Origin: Sabellastarte sp. h YS-2021
Lineage: Eukaryota; Annelida; Polychaeta; Sabellida; Sabellidae
Direction of reading: 5' to 3'
DNA length: 64,000 nt
NCBI GenBank assembly: GCA_964017235.1
Contig: OZ024929.1
Span: forward strand, 162,611,609-162,675,608
The position numbers were made by a program, and so were the translations under genes. Positions 1 to 10,800 of the stretch are shown here, piece after piece (the first letter of the stretch is position 1; every line of letters begins with the position of its first letter). A model generated the notes under the pieces. That model had not been told where the DNA came from and searched no databases. It saw nothing but the letters and a program-made list of their open reading frames with translations.

Positions 1-931
1 GAAGGAGACAAAAACTAACTCCTTGCGCTGTCTGAGGTCTGAAGTCCTGTCCAAATAGTAGCGCAAAGCTCTGACTGGGCACAAGGATCTGTCAGACTTG
101 AGACTTGAGGGATTTATCTAAAGTAGGAGCCAGGGCTGGTATGACCACTGGGGCTACACTCTCTGGACCCTCTTTGGCCAGCTGATTCTTGGAAAGAAAG
201 CTGGGAGATGGAAACAGGGACACCTTAGACCAATCGGATTGGTGTCTGATGTTCTTGTGCTGCCAAGCATGGATCTCACTCCTTCGTTTGCCAGAGCCTA
301 GGGCTAAAAGGAAGACAGTTTTGAAGGTAAGGTGCTTCAGAGATGCCTCCCTAAGAGGTTCAAAAGGAGCCTTTGTCAGCTGGTGTAGCACCAGGGAAAG
401 GTTCCAGGAGGGAATCCTCCTCCGCCCTTTGGGTCTATCTCTGTGGAAACTTTCCAAGAGACGAGTGAGATTATCATCTTTGCTGATATTGACTGTTGCA
501 TTACCTAGTTTATCAGCAATGGCAGACCTGTATCCATCAATGGTGCTGGGCTGTAACTTCTTGTTCTCAAAAAGGTACATTAGGAAGTCAGCCACCGACT
601 TTACAGGTGGTGACCTGAAGTCCACCTGATTAGTGACGCACCACTTTGTAAAAATGGTCCACTTTGCCTCATAGACTGATCTGGTAGATCTCCTTTGAGG
701 AGCCTCAATTCTTGCTGCCACTGCCTCAGAGAAGCCCTGTTCTTTGATTGTTGTGGCTCTAGGAGCCAGGCATGGAGATTTAGATTTGTCAGATTTCTGT
801 GAGGGATCTGATTGAAGGGCTGTGTGAGCAGGTTGGGCAGGCTGATAGGGACCTGACTGGACATGGTCACTAAGTCCCAAAACCAAGGCATGTTGGGCCA
901 CCCTGGGGCAATTAGAATTAGTCTCTTGCAC
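1..931 (-). pseudogene. DIRS tyrosine recombinase (YR), frameshifted and cut by the left edge
   Basis: The frame entering at 931 acquires recombinase homology from GFSEAVAARIEAPQRRST onward. The core-binding part (VYEAKWTIFTKWCVTNQVDF, KLQPSTIDGYRSAIADKLG) is followed by the start of the catalytic domain, with SGKRRSEIHAW carrying the first catalytic Arg. The frame stops at 92 after LDKSLKSQV. The coding strand has CTCAAGT twice in tandem just before this stop, and the frame shifted by one copy continues with SLCPVRALRYYLDRT to the window edge, so a 7-bp tandem duplication explains the break. The downstream HxxR and Tyr nucleophile would be beyond base 1. The family role is integration of circular cDNA by site-specific recombination. 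Confidence 0.85.
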
Positions 932-2826
932 GGGGAGTCTTGCAACTTCTCCACCACTTTGCCCAATATGGCGGTCGGTGGGAAGGCGTTATGCATCTAG
1001 ATCCTCCCATGGCAGGGTGAGTGCGTCCACTGCTACTGCCAGAGTGTCCGGCACTGGAGACACAAACAGAGGTAACTTGTTGTTGAACCTCGTGGCAAAT
1101 AGGTCTATCTGAGGCCGGTGCCATTTTCTGCACAAGTCTTGGAAAATGTCCGGAAGGAGGGACCATTCTGTTTGGATGGTCTGGTTTAGCCTGGATAGCT
1201 TGTCTGCTATCACATTTAGTCGGCCAGGGATATGTCGGGCTTTTAAGGTCACTTGTCGCTGGGAACACCAGGTCAAGATTCTCCACAGTAGAGCACACAG
1301 CGGGCCCGACTTCATTCCCCCTTCCTTGTTTATATAAGCCACTACCGTAGTATTGTCCGTGGCCACCAGGACAATGTTGTTTGTGCATAGGCTTTGGAAC
1401 TCTTTTAAGGCCAGGAGGACTGCTTTTAGTTCCAGATAATTTATGTGCAGCTTGCTTTCCGGCACTGACCAGGACCCCCTTGCAGTGAACTCGTTTAAGT
1501 GAGCGCCCCACCCTTCTTTTGATGCGTCTGTAAATATCTGCAGAGCATGTCTTACTGGGTGTAATGGTTGACCTTGAAGCACATTGTCTTCGTCTAGCCA
1601 CCATTGTAAGTGAGGGTGCAGGGTTCTCGGTAGGGGGATAATCTTCTCTAGAGATTCTGGCACTCTCCAATTGTTTTTGAGATGCCACTGTAGGGGTCTC
1701 ATGTGCAGTCGGCCGAGGTGAACTTGTTTCTCTGTGGCTGTTAGTAGGCCTATCAGGGACATGAATTGTCGGACCGGACAGGCCGGTAATAACAGAAGTA
1801 CTTGTATCTTGTCCTGAAGGCTTTGCCACCGGTCCGGGGTCGGTCGGACCAGGCCGGACCTGAGGTCGAACTGGTAACCTACAAAATTGAAAACTTGCTT
1901 CGGCACCAGCTCCAATTTTTCTGTGTTCACCAGCCATCCGAGTGCTTGACACATTTCCACCAGACTTTGAGTATGTTGGAGGCAGATATGGTATGATTTG
2001 GCCCGTACTAACCAGTCGTCTAGGTACTGGTGGATTCTTATACCCCTGTGACCGGCCATCAGCTTCACCTCCTTTATTAATACAGTGAACTCCATGGGTG
2101 CTGTGGACAGACCGAAAGGTAAGGCTTTGAATTGGTATGTCCGACCCTGGACATGAAACCTGAGATATTTCTTGGACTGTTCCTGTATTGGGATATGGAA
2201 GTAGGCATCTTTGAAATCGACCGAGGTGACCCATTCCCCTTGTTGGAGGGATGTTCTGATGGTTTCCGGTGTTTCCATCTTGAATTTCTCCACTTTGAGG
2301 AAAAGATTTAATTGGCTTAGGTCCAATATTGGCCTCCATTTGTTGTTGGGCTTGGGAACCAAAAAACAGTCGGTTGAAGAACCCTAGAGAGGTCTGTTTG
2401 AGCACTAGTTCTACAGCATTTTTGTCTATAAGCTGATGCAATGCCTCTAACAGGTAGCTGTTCCTGTGAGGATTGGCATAGCAGCTTACGACTGTGGGAT
2501 GTCTTGTCAACCTTGGCCGGTTCCGAAATGGAAGGGTATAACCCTCTTTCAAAATTTGGATCACCTTCGGACCGGCACCCAGATCCAGCCAAACCTGCCA
2601 AAAGTTTTGAAGTCTTGCCCCTACAGGAAGTTTTGATGCAACATTTTTTACACTTGCTACAGAAGGGACATAAGACAACTGAGTGACACAAGAAGCACCT
2701 TTCACATACTTTAATGAATGATCTCTTTGAGAATAACACTCCACTGGCCCGGGACTTAAATCTTTCCTTTGCGAATGCCCGGGCACAGTAGGTACACGAG
2801 TTACAACATTTAAGTTTACAAAACAA
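610..2826 (-). pseudogene. DIRS reverse transcriptase / RNase H polyprotein, frameshifted
   Basis: A Cys-rich start (CKLKCCNSCTYC; CERCFLCH; CPFCSKCKKCC) is followed by the RT entry region (ILKEGYTLPF, CYANPHRNSYL). The RT core follows: WRPILDLSQLNLFL, WVTSVDFKDAYFHIPI, LPFGLSTAPMEF and the catalytic QYLDDWL. The RNase H has IFTDASKEGWGAHL, LELKAVLLAL and ATDNTTVVAYINK. The entry region and core are in different frames; the join falls at an A6 run at 2361-2366 (T6 on the coding strand), where one base too many explains the shift. A second one-base excess near 988-991 produces the stop after PWEDLDA; the downstream frame resumes with AFPPTAILGKV and RLILIAPGWPNMPWFWDL. The Cys-rich and RT-entry frames also differ. 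The enzyme would copy element RNA to cDNA. Confidence 0.88.
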
Positions 2827-2898
2827 GTGTCTATTGTCTATCTCTTGGAGGTGCTCACGGCCAGCAGCCCTGACTGAAACTGAGTTACATAGTAATTG

Positions 2899-5125
2899 TC
2901 ATTTATAAGGCTGCTGGCCCTTGGCAGGTCGGGAAGTGTAGTTGGAGGCCTTTCCCCTGGGTTTCCGGTAATGACCTTTTCCAATACTTTTCCAAGCTGG
3001 CTTGTCTCCCTTCTTGTCCTGACGTCTGTCAGATTTCTTGTCAGGTCTGTCATAAGGGTGAAAACGGGCCTTGCCGCGTGAACCACTAGCCTGACCTCTA
3101 GACTCGTAGTGTGAGATCTCCTCCTCAGCCCTCTTTATCACTGAATCAGGGAAGAGGGTGGGAATATGAAGGGGCGCTGTTCTCAAGGCGGCTACAGTAT
3201 CCGGTTTAATACCCGACTTAACATGGGTAAGGTAAGCATCGCGTCTAGCCAAGGTGAGATTGCCCATGGAGATGAACACAAATTCGCTCAAGTGCTCCAT
3301 AGTCTTTGCAGCAGCTTGGGTGATACTTGAGTTGAACTCCATAAGATATTTAAGTTCATCCAAGGTGTTAGCACTCTTTGCGGCCCCTTTCCCCTTGCAA
3401 TCTGTCCGGAGACTTCTAAGTTGACTCTGCATGTCCTTCTGTACACGAAACAGGCACCTGTTGAAACTAGCGGCCTGATTGCATATAACGGACGCTTCCC
3501 TTGCGGATTTCTCCCACCTTCTTAAAGATTCCTGGGAAATGCGTCTGGAAGCTGGTGGAGTAGAAGTCAATCCGGACTGACGGGAAATCCGACTGAAACA
3601 ACTGTTTAGCTTTGAAGAATCCGTACTCCAGCCTGAGACAGCAGCAGGGTCACCTTTGTGGTCGGTGGCAAGACCGTACCATCTGGATTGCGACTTCGCT
3701 GTCCTCAGGAACTGGTCCATCAACAGGCCACCGGCCTCAGAACTACGGGAGGGGTATCCCTCAACCAGAGTCACGTTCATCTTCTTCATCTTCTTGCAAA
3801 GCCAATCTTCCGTCGGCATTTGGATGGAAACCTTGCCTGGAGTCACAGCTTTGGGGCCCGAAAAGGGATTGTCCTCAGATCCAGTGTTAGTACTTTCCAT
3901 TTCGGGAATGTCTGACCAGCCCATGTACTCCCGGATACCTTTCATAGTTTCCCTATAGGTTTGCTCTTCAGAAGGGATAAGTTCCGGTTCATTGATCAAT
4001 TCCGGGTCGTCCAACAGCTCTCCCTCCTCAGTGTAAAGATCCACTGCGGGTCTATCAGACAAGTCACTCACAGAGTCAGAGGTGTCACTAGAGGCACTGT
4101 CCTTTCGTTTTTTCTGAAGATGAGGAGAGCCGGTGTCGGTGATAGCAGTTGGTCGGTCAGAATGTTTGCTATGAGACCTTCCGGCAGATTGATGCTTCAA
4201 GTGAGAGTCGGTACCAGAATGTGTAGAAGGTTGGTCCCGTCCGGATGTCGGCCGGTCAGTGGGTTGATGCTGTGAAGCAGAGGAACCCTTATCTGAGTCG
4301 TGACCAGCATGTCGGTGAGGAGATCTGGAGGAAGGTTGGTCGGTGGCAAGATGGCTGGCTGGGTGGTGCTCTGAAGCAGAGAGACCCTTGCCAGAGCTCT
4401 TGGAAGAAACTGAAGCAGTCTGCTGCGTGTTGGATGTGAGCTGGCTGGCCGGTTGATGCTGTAAAGCAGAGGAACCTTTGCCAGTGCGCTCTGTAGTGGT
4501 AGACTGAGAGTCATATTCCGGCTGGCTGCCTGACTGATGCGTTTCCGCAGAGAAGGCTGTGCCAGTGTGCCCTGTAGGTTGAAAAAATGGCTCAGAGTCC
4601 CTGGGTTGAAAACTTTTAGAAAGCAAGAGAGCTTCCAACCTGTTGAAACGGTCGGACCACTTACTGTCCAAATCTGCTAACTTAGCGTCTGTCGAAGCTG
4701 AATCAGAAGACTTCTTAGGTTTAGCAGAAACCTTTTCCTTCTTGGCTTTCTTCTCTGGAGGCATAGAAGAAGAAGGAGGGGATTTAACAGAGTCTGTAGG
4801 AAGTGTTAGAGCCCTCCTGGCCAACAACCCCAATGACGGACACAGACGCAGGGTCGACCAGTTCAGAAGAATCTTTAGTGGGGGTGGCCGCAACAGATTT
4901 CCTTGCCTCACGTTTCTCTTTCTTAATCTTATATGATGGAGTTGAAATCTGAGCTAACTGTTCAGGTGTAAAAGCAGAGCAGAACTTACAAGAAGTAGTA
5001 TCCTTACTCTCCACACAAGGGTCTTTGCCTTTGTTCTTCTCGCGGCACCGCGCACAATAAGAATGTTGATCAAAAATCGCCATAGCATGGCCACAAGACC
5101 CCCTCTTCTGCCCCGGGGAAGACAT
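2899..5125 (-). pseudogene. DIRS Gag-like protein, split by one frameshift
   Basis: The amino end is at 5125 and begins MSSPGQKRGSCGHAMAIFD. It has a Cys/His-rich head (CGHAM, CARCREK, DPC, CKFC) followed by a TPEQLAQISTPSYK segment typical of DIRS Gag leaders. The rest is in another frame from about 4911 to the stop at 2899. It contains a Lys-rich stretch, the coiled-coil-like DAKLADLDSKWSDRFNRLEA segment, long Ser/Thr/His/Gln-rich low-complexity repeats, an acidic patch, a conserved central region, and a basic Gly/Lys/Arg-rich tail that probably binds RNA. The two frames overlap between 4784 and 4911, so one indel lies there. The role as structural protein of the retroelement particle is inferred from the family. 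Confidence 0.8.
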
Positions 5126-5410
5126 ACTGAGCTATGTATCCTATATATCACTTTTGCAAAGATAAACAATGCAACTCTGAAAATAAACAGAGTATATTCC
5201 AAAATTTCAAACACTGAAAAAATTCGCTTGCACAGATCTCGCGCCAAACGAAAAAGAAGATGCTATGACGTCACTCTGTCTAGACAGGAAGGAAGTACGA
5301 CACGCCATCTGGCGAGTGCACAGTACTGGGCCGGCCTGGCCGGTGGAGACACAGGACGTCTTTTTCTGACGTTTGGCGGGCCGGTCCGCGCCGACCGGAT
5401 AAGCTATTGT

Positions 5411-5885
5411 CCATTGGATAGGATGTATTAACGCAATAAAAATGATCATATATGAACATGTAAAACCCTTGCTTACACCGGGAAGATATAACAAGAAGAA
5501 ATTATGAAAGAACTGTGTAAAACATGTTAAAATTAATTATATTGTTGAGAGTTTATGTACTTCAGCACTATCAACAAAATGTATTGTAGAAGATGATCAG
5601 TTACTATTTATTCTATTTTGCTCCATAAAAACACCAAAGACTGCACCGTGTATATTTTGTGATGACAGCTTTTCCAAATCTTATGCACATACAAATGATA
5701 ATGTTTAAACTTTTTGCAAGCAACTTTTTAACATCAAGGTTATTTCATTATTTAAACTAGAAAATAAAAAAAAACAAGCAATCAGTGCTCGTGAATGTGC
5801 TCTGTGTCAACTGACTGTGTGTCTTGAGTTTAAGAGTAGAAGTGACAGAAGAAAAGGACACAAAAGTTGTGCCCTGCAAATGGTA
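5411..5885. other. AT-rich flank of the DIRS element, no gene seen
   Basis: The sequence has short unrelated open frames only. No domain, RNA gene or clear repeat was recognised. Confidence 0.5.
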
Positions 5886-6935
5886 TTCAGAAGGAAAGTA
5901 ACAAGGTAACTGTTTAGGTGTAAAAAGTAGGTTAAAAACATATTTAAAAAAATACTGCAAATGCAATATTTTTTGAGTTCTAACTGATTAACTCAACAGA
6001 AAAAACCTCAAAGTAGCTATTGCTCAGCTATGGATTGAGCTACAGGTCTGCAATTTTACTATGTTATAGCTGACCCAAAAGTAGGTGAACAACATATTTA
6101 AACAAAATACTCTAAATGCAATAGTTTCAAGTTACAACTGATTTACTCAACAGTGAGAACCTGAATTTCAGAAAGTAACTATTGCTCAGCTATGCCATGA
6201 CATACAGGTCTGCAAATTCACTATGTTATAGCTGACCCAAAAGTAGGTGAACAACATATTTATAGAAAATACTTTAAATGCAATAGTTTTCAAGTTACAA
6301 CTGATTTACTCAACAGTGAGAACCTGAGAATAGCTATTACACAGCTATGCCATGAGCTACATGTCTCCAATTTTACAACGTTATAGCTAATTCAAAAGTA
6401 GATGAATAACATATTTAAAGAAATTTTCTAAATGCAATAGTTTCCAAGTTACAACTGACTTACTCAACAGTGAGAACCTGAAAATAGCTATTGTCCAGCT
6501 ATGCCATGAGCTACAGGTCTACAATTTTACAATGTTATAGCTGATCCAAAAGTACATAAAAACATATAAAACAAAATACTCTAAATGCAACAGTTTTGAA
6601 GATACAAGCAATTTACTCAACAGTGATAACCTCAAAGTAGCTATTACTGGGCTATGCAATGAGCTACGAGTCTGCAATTTTACTATGTTATAGCTGACCC
6701 AAAAGTAGCTGAATAATATATTTATACAAAATTCTCTAAATGCAATAGTTTTTGATTTACAAGTGATTTTACTCATTATGGAAGGTACTGAAAAATTCGA
6801 AAGTAGCTATTACTCACTTAGCTATTGGAATAGACACCCAAGTTACTCACCAAGTTGTAGCTATGGAAAAAGTAGCTGAATAACATATTTTAACAAAATG
6901 CTCTAAACGCAATACTTTTCAAGTTATATGTGATT
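5886..6935. repeat. Satellite array, ~155-bp unit, about six to seven degenerate copies
   Basis: The unit contains the landmarks CTCAACAGTGAGAACCTGA, TAGCTATTGCTCAGCTATG, GTTATAGCTGACCCAAAAGT and CTAAATGCAATAGTTT. The GTTATAGCT landmark recurs with its GCT at 6069, 6231, 6386, 6540, 6693 and 6860, giving spacings of 162, 155, 154, 153 and 167 bp. A diverged partial unit precedes it from about 5886. Copies at both ends are the most degenerate, as expected for a tandem array homogenised in its centre. No open frame is conserved across units. Confidence 0.85.
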
Positions 6936-7290
6936 TTGTGCATGATTTCATGAATTTTAATGCATTAAAGATTATTTAAAAAATTCATTAAAAAATAATT
7001 AAAAATGATCCAGGTCTGATACTCACACAAGGGAATCTACTGGTGGCCTAGTACATATACGCATGATAAGAGAGAAATCCCTGAAATAGTCAATCAGAAA
7101 ATAAGTGATTTGGTGCATTATTTCATGAATTTTGATGCATTAAAAATTATTAAAAAAATTCATAAAAACAAAATTAAGACAGATCCAGGTCTGATACTCA
7201 CACAAGAGAATATACTTGTGGTCTAGTACATATATGTAAGAAATGAGAGAAATCCCTGCAATAGTCACTGAGAAAATTGTGATAAAGTGT
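6931..7290. repeat. Dimer of a ~175-bp repeat unit
   Basis: Two copies begin at 6931 and 7106. Shared landmarks are CATGAATTTTAATGCATTAA (TGATG in the second copy), GATCCAGGTCTGATACTCAC and GAGAGAAATCCCTG. It directly abuts the ~155-bp array, so the whole 5.9-7.3 kb block is satellite-like. It is a different sequence family from that array. Confidence 0.75.
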
Positions 7291-7864
7291 TGAAATTTTC
7301 ACACTTTTGGTGTGGGTAACTCCCTTTTAATGTCTCTAGCAAACAGACGAACAGACAGATTTGCATGCCTTGAACAATTTTTCATCCTTGATAGATAAGG
7401 TATCTTTAAAAAAAAACAGCATGTCTCTAGGTCTCGTAGCTTTGGAGGAGAAGTTGATGCGAATGCGTACGCCGCAGAGTGATGCCATAATGTCAGCTAA
7501 CTGACAAGTCAGCTGACATAAAAATGTATCTTGGATATCTGCTGAAGTTAAAAGAAAAGTCTGAACAATTATAATGACACAATAATTTAAATGTCTTTTT
7601 AATACTGAGGTTGTTAAAAATATTTTTACAATATACAATACAAGCAAACGTTTTTAAGTCTGATTTTAAGTCTGATTTCCACGGAATGGTGAAATTATTC
7701 TTCTCAAACAGAACTTCATGATAACAGTAAATTCCTACCGAAAGGACTTTCTCAGGATCAAATAGGTTTTTTTTTTTTGTCGGATTTGTTTATTTCAGAG
7801 TACTACGTCAAAAGGATCTGAGTGCAGCTTGTTCTTGTATTTATTTTCAAGGTAAATACTCTAC

Positions 7865-10800
7865 CCTGTCACAACAAACAGAACCACCACTTTCAGTAGC
7901 TTCTGTCTGTACAGCCACAAGTGCCAGATGCAAAGGGGGATCCACAGAACAGCTGCGGTGGGTCTTATCAGAACAGCCAAGCCAATCAGAAACATGTACT
8001 TCCACTGGGCTTTTCTGGAAACAAACACATTGCATCAGGACTTTGCAATCTAGAAAATCCTGAAAACTTCTTTCTTTTCAACATTTCATAGATAGTGCTG
8101 TAGAATACATTTCTAAGTGATGTAACCAGTAGCGGTCGATAGCCTCGGTGTCACAGTAATGACAGCATTTTAATAAAACACCATGATGGATTTTACAACC
8201 ATGCTTGCTTGTCAATACATATAATGGAAGGATAACTTCAAATAGTAGACACAAACTTTCAAGCTCAAGAAATTATAAGCTTTTATCCCATATTTTTGTA
8301 CATTTGCAGCTTTTATAATGATTTAATTAAGCATAAAACTGCCCTGTTTTGATAAATAAGTGATGACACTACATCTTGCTTGTCAACACATATGATGGAA
8401 GGAAAACATAAAATATTGAAAACAAACTTCTAACTTAAATGCTAACTTTTATCCCATATTTCTGCACAGTCGGGAGATTTATATTGTGATTTCATTCAGA
8501 GGAAACATCCATGTTTTGGTTTCATGAGTTTCACTTCCTGTCAGTGGCTTGTTTGACTGGGGGTGTACTAAACTGCAGAATCCTGGAATCAAAATGGTTT
8601 TGCATTAGTGACCTCCCAATGTACACATTTTTGATACTGACCAATCCCTTGATGTAACTAACCTTGGTGCCCCAGGCCAGGGGTAAAAGTAAAGGGCTAT
8701 GGTTGAGAGTGAAGTCTCCATGGAGTTCGTCAGTGTACGCACACTGGTAAAAAATGTGAACCAAGACGTCAGTTGACAAAGTAAGCTCCATCTACATGGT
8801 AAACAGATATATAACAAAATCACAAAAGACTGCACAATATTGGTGTTTAAACCTTTAAAAAAGGTAAACCATTTATATTAATTATGATATTAAGTAAGAT
8901 ATTATAACAGAACACTATATTTCAACAGTTTTATTTGTGTGCATGTTAAACCATTATAATTATTCTTTATAATAAGTTTTATTATTTTCCCTTTAAACAA
9001 ATCGACAGTGGATATCTTGGAAGGTGAAAAATCCCAACCCTCCTGAGAGTGCCAATCTGTTATCATAATAACACAAAATGTATGTTACAGAGAGGCGCTA
9101 GTAAACCCGAGTGTTTGTTGCACAAGTGTTTGTTCCAGTTTCATACAGAATTTAACCAGTTTGCTGCCTGTGGTAATTCTGCCTGACTTACCGAGCCACT
9201 CCATCCCCCGACAGTTTTCTGGCAGTTTTGTACAAATACAGATCACCCAGAGCAGAAAACAACCCTTGTAGGACCCTTGGCAGTTTGATCTGTAACAAAA
9301 AAAACCACAAGACATAATTTAATACAATCAATGATGAAGAGAATAGTCATACTTTCTTTAGAAAAAAAAACTTATAGTGTGAGCTCTAGCATGCCTCTGC
9401 CTTCTAGAGATCACTCTTTTTTTGTTCTTTTTCCGTCACCAGACTTTCATCAATTGTGGCGTACTGTAATTAGTACCCATCTCATCAATGAAGTTGAGCA
9501 GCAATGGGCTACATTAGTACTTGGATGGGTAACCATCTGAACAGTACAGTTTGTGTATCTGATGGCTTTGTGACTCATGCATGTAGACCGAAACCTTTTT
9601 TCGGCCTTGTATCTGACATCATTTAAACATGAATACAGTTAAACCCTGTGTTGTCAAATCTCAAGCAACCATACATTTAAACAAATAAAATAAATCTGCC
9701 ACAAAATTCCACTAAAACGTATTCTGTTATCATCAATGATCCCTAATTAAGACAAGTCGAATGTCGAAGGCCTGTTGAGGACATGATTAACTTACCAATT
9801 GTTCTGATTTTTGAAGGAAACAACCATACGAAGTTTCCCTATATGATATTCTGGTAAATATGACTTTGAGGCACTTACTAGCAAGATCCTGCTGTCCAGA
9901 TGGAAAAGGTCCAGTACTTTATACAGAGCAGCAAACATCAAGGGGTATCCATATCCTCGGATCTGCTGCCGCCACTCCCAGGTCAGGTAACCATAACTAT
10001 AAAAAAATCAAACTAATATACAATGGTTTTATTGTTATTCAATAAATTTCCAGTCTAAAACACTCAGAATGCTGCTTAGATGTGTCGGTATCAAAAATGT
10101 GTGGAACAGGAGGCCGCCAATGCAGAAAGCTTTGGATTCTGGGACTTCAGATTTTGGTACACCTAAATCAAACATGGATGTTTCCTCTCAATGAAATCGC
10201 AACTCAAGTCCCCAACTGCTCACAATATTTTGGGATAATAGTCTGCAATTTCGTCTGTTTTCCTTCCCTCATATGTGTTGACAAACAAGATGGAGAATAT
10301 AAAATGTCATAAATTATTTACCAAAACATGGCAGTTCTGTTCAATGAAATCGCAAGAAAAATCCCTAAATACACAAAAATATGGGATAGAAGTGTGCAAT
10401 TTCTTTAGATTTGGCATTTGTTTCCAACACTATAATTCTTCCTTACATTGTGTGTGTTTACAAAGAGAGATGGTCATTATAAAATCTTGTCACAGTATTT
10501 CAGTAAAATGCTCTCGATACCAAGACACGGGGTCTACTGACCCCTCCCTATTTAAAATATAACAAAACAATTCCTTTATTTGGTTCTGTTCAGGAAAAGG
10601 CTATTGTTTGACTTTGGGATTTAAATATTGGTGGCAATGCATATATTTCAATATAGCATTCACTAATCAATCAGAAGTACTTGTATCATTTTGCAACAAA
10701 ATAGTGTTATCGTTTATTTAAACTGACAATGACAATCCCTCAAAACATTTATCCTGAGAGATATTATGCAGCTTTTATAGCAACCTTGTCTTAAATTTTC

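Larger units (their letters stand above)
1..5410 (-). mobile_element. DIRS-type tyrosine-recombinase retrotransposon, decayed, runs off the left edge
   Basis: Read on the minus strand, this block holds Gag (about 5125-2899), a Cys-rich segment plus reverse transcriptase and RNase H (about 2826-610), and a tyrosine recombinase (about 931 to beyond base 1). That order defines the DIRS order; no integrase or aspartic protease is visible. The block is visibly richer in G, C and CCGG than the AT-rich DNA to its right, with the change near 5400. The 5' end is placed there from composition only. The distal recombinase and 3' terminal repeats lie outside the window, so the terminal and internal repeats cannot be tested. 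Every coding domain is interrupted by small indels, so this copy looks non-autonomous but fairly recent. Confidence 0.9.

Noticed and set aside
189-629. Plus-strand open frame over the DIRS recombinase
   Set aside because: It is the antisense shadow of the well-conserved minus-strand recombinase frame and has no domain.
918-2786. One long 622-codon DIRS frame as a single protein
   Set aside because: Only its first ~140 codons carry RT homology. Beyond the A6 run at 2361-2366 the homology moves to another frame and the rest is out-of-frame translation.
8531-8791. Single-exon minus-strand protein
   Set aside because: Only 8663-8791 is coding (PIGB exon). The rest reads into the intron past a GTTAGT donor.
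9450-9548. Possible functional 5S rRNA gene
   Set aside because: The core is diverged and shares a foreign tail with a second dispersed copy. No T-run terminator directly follows the 5S part.
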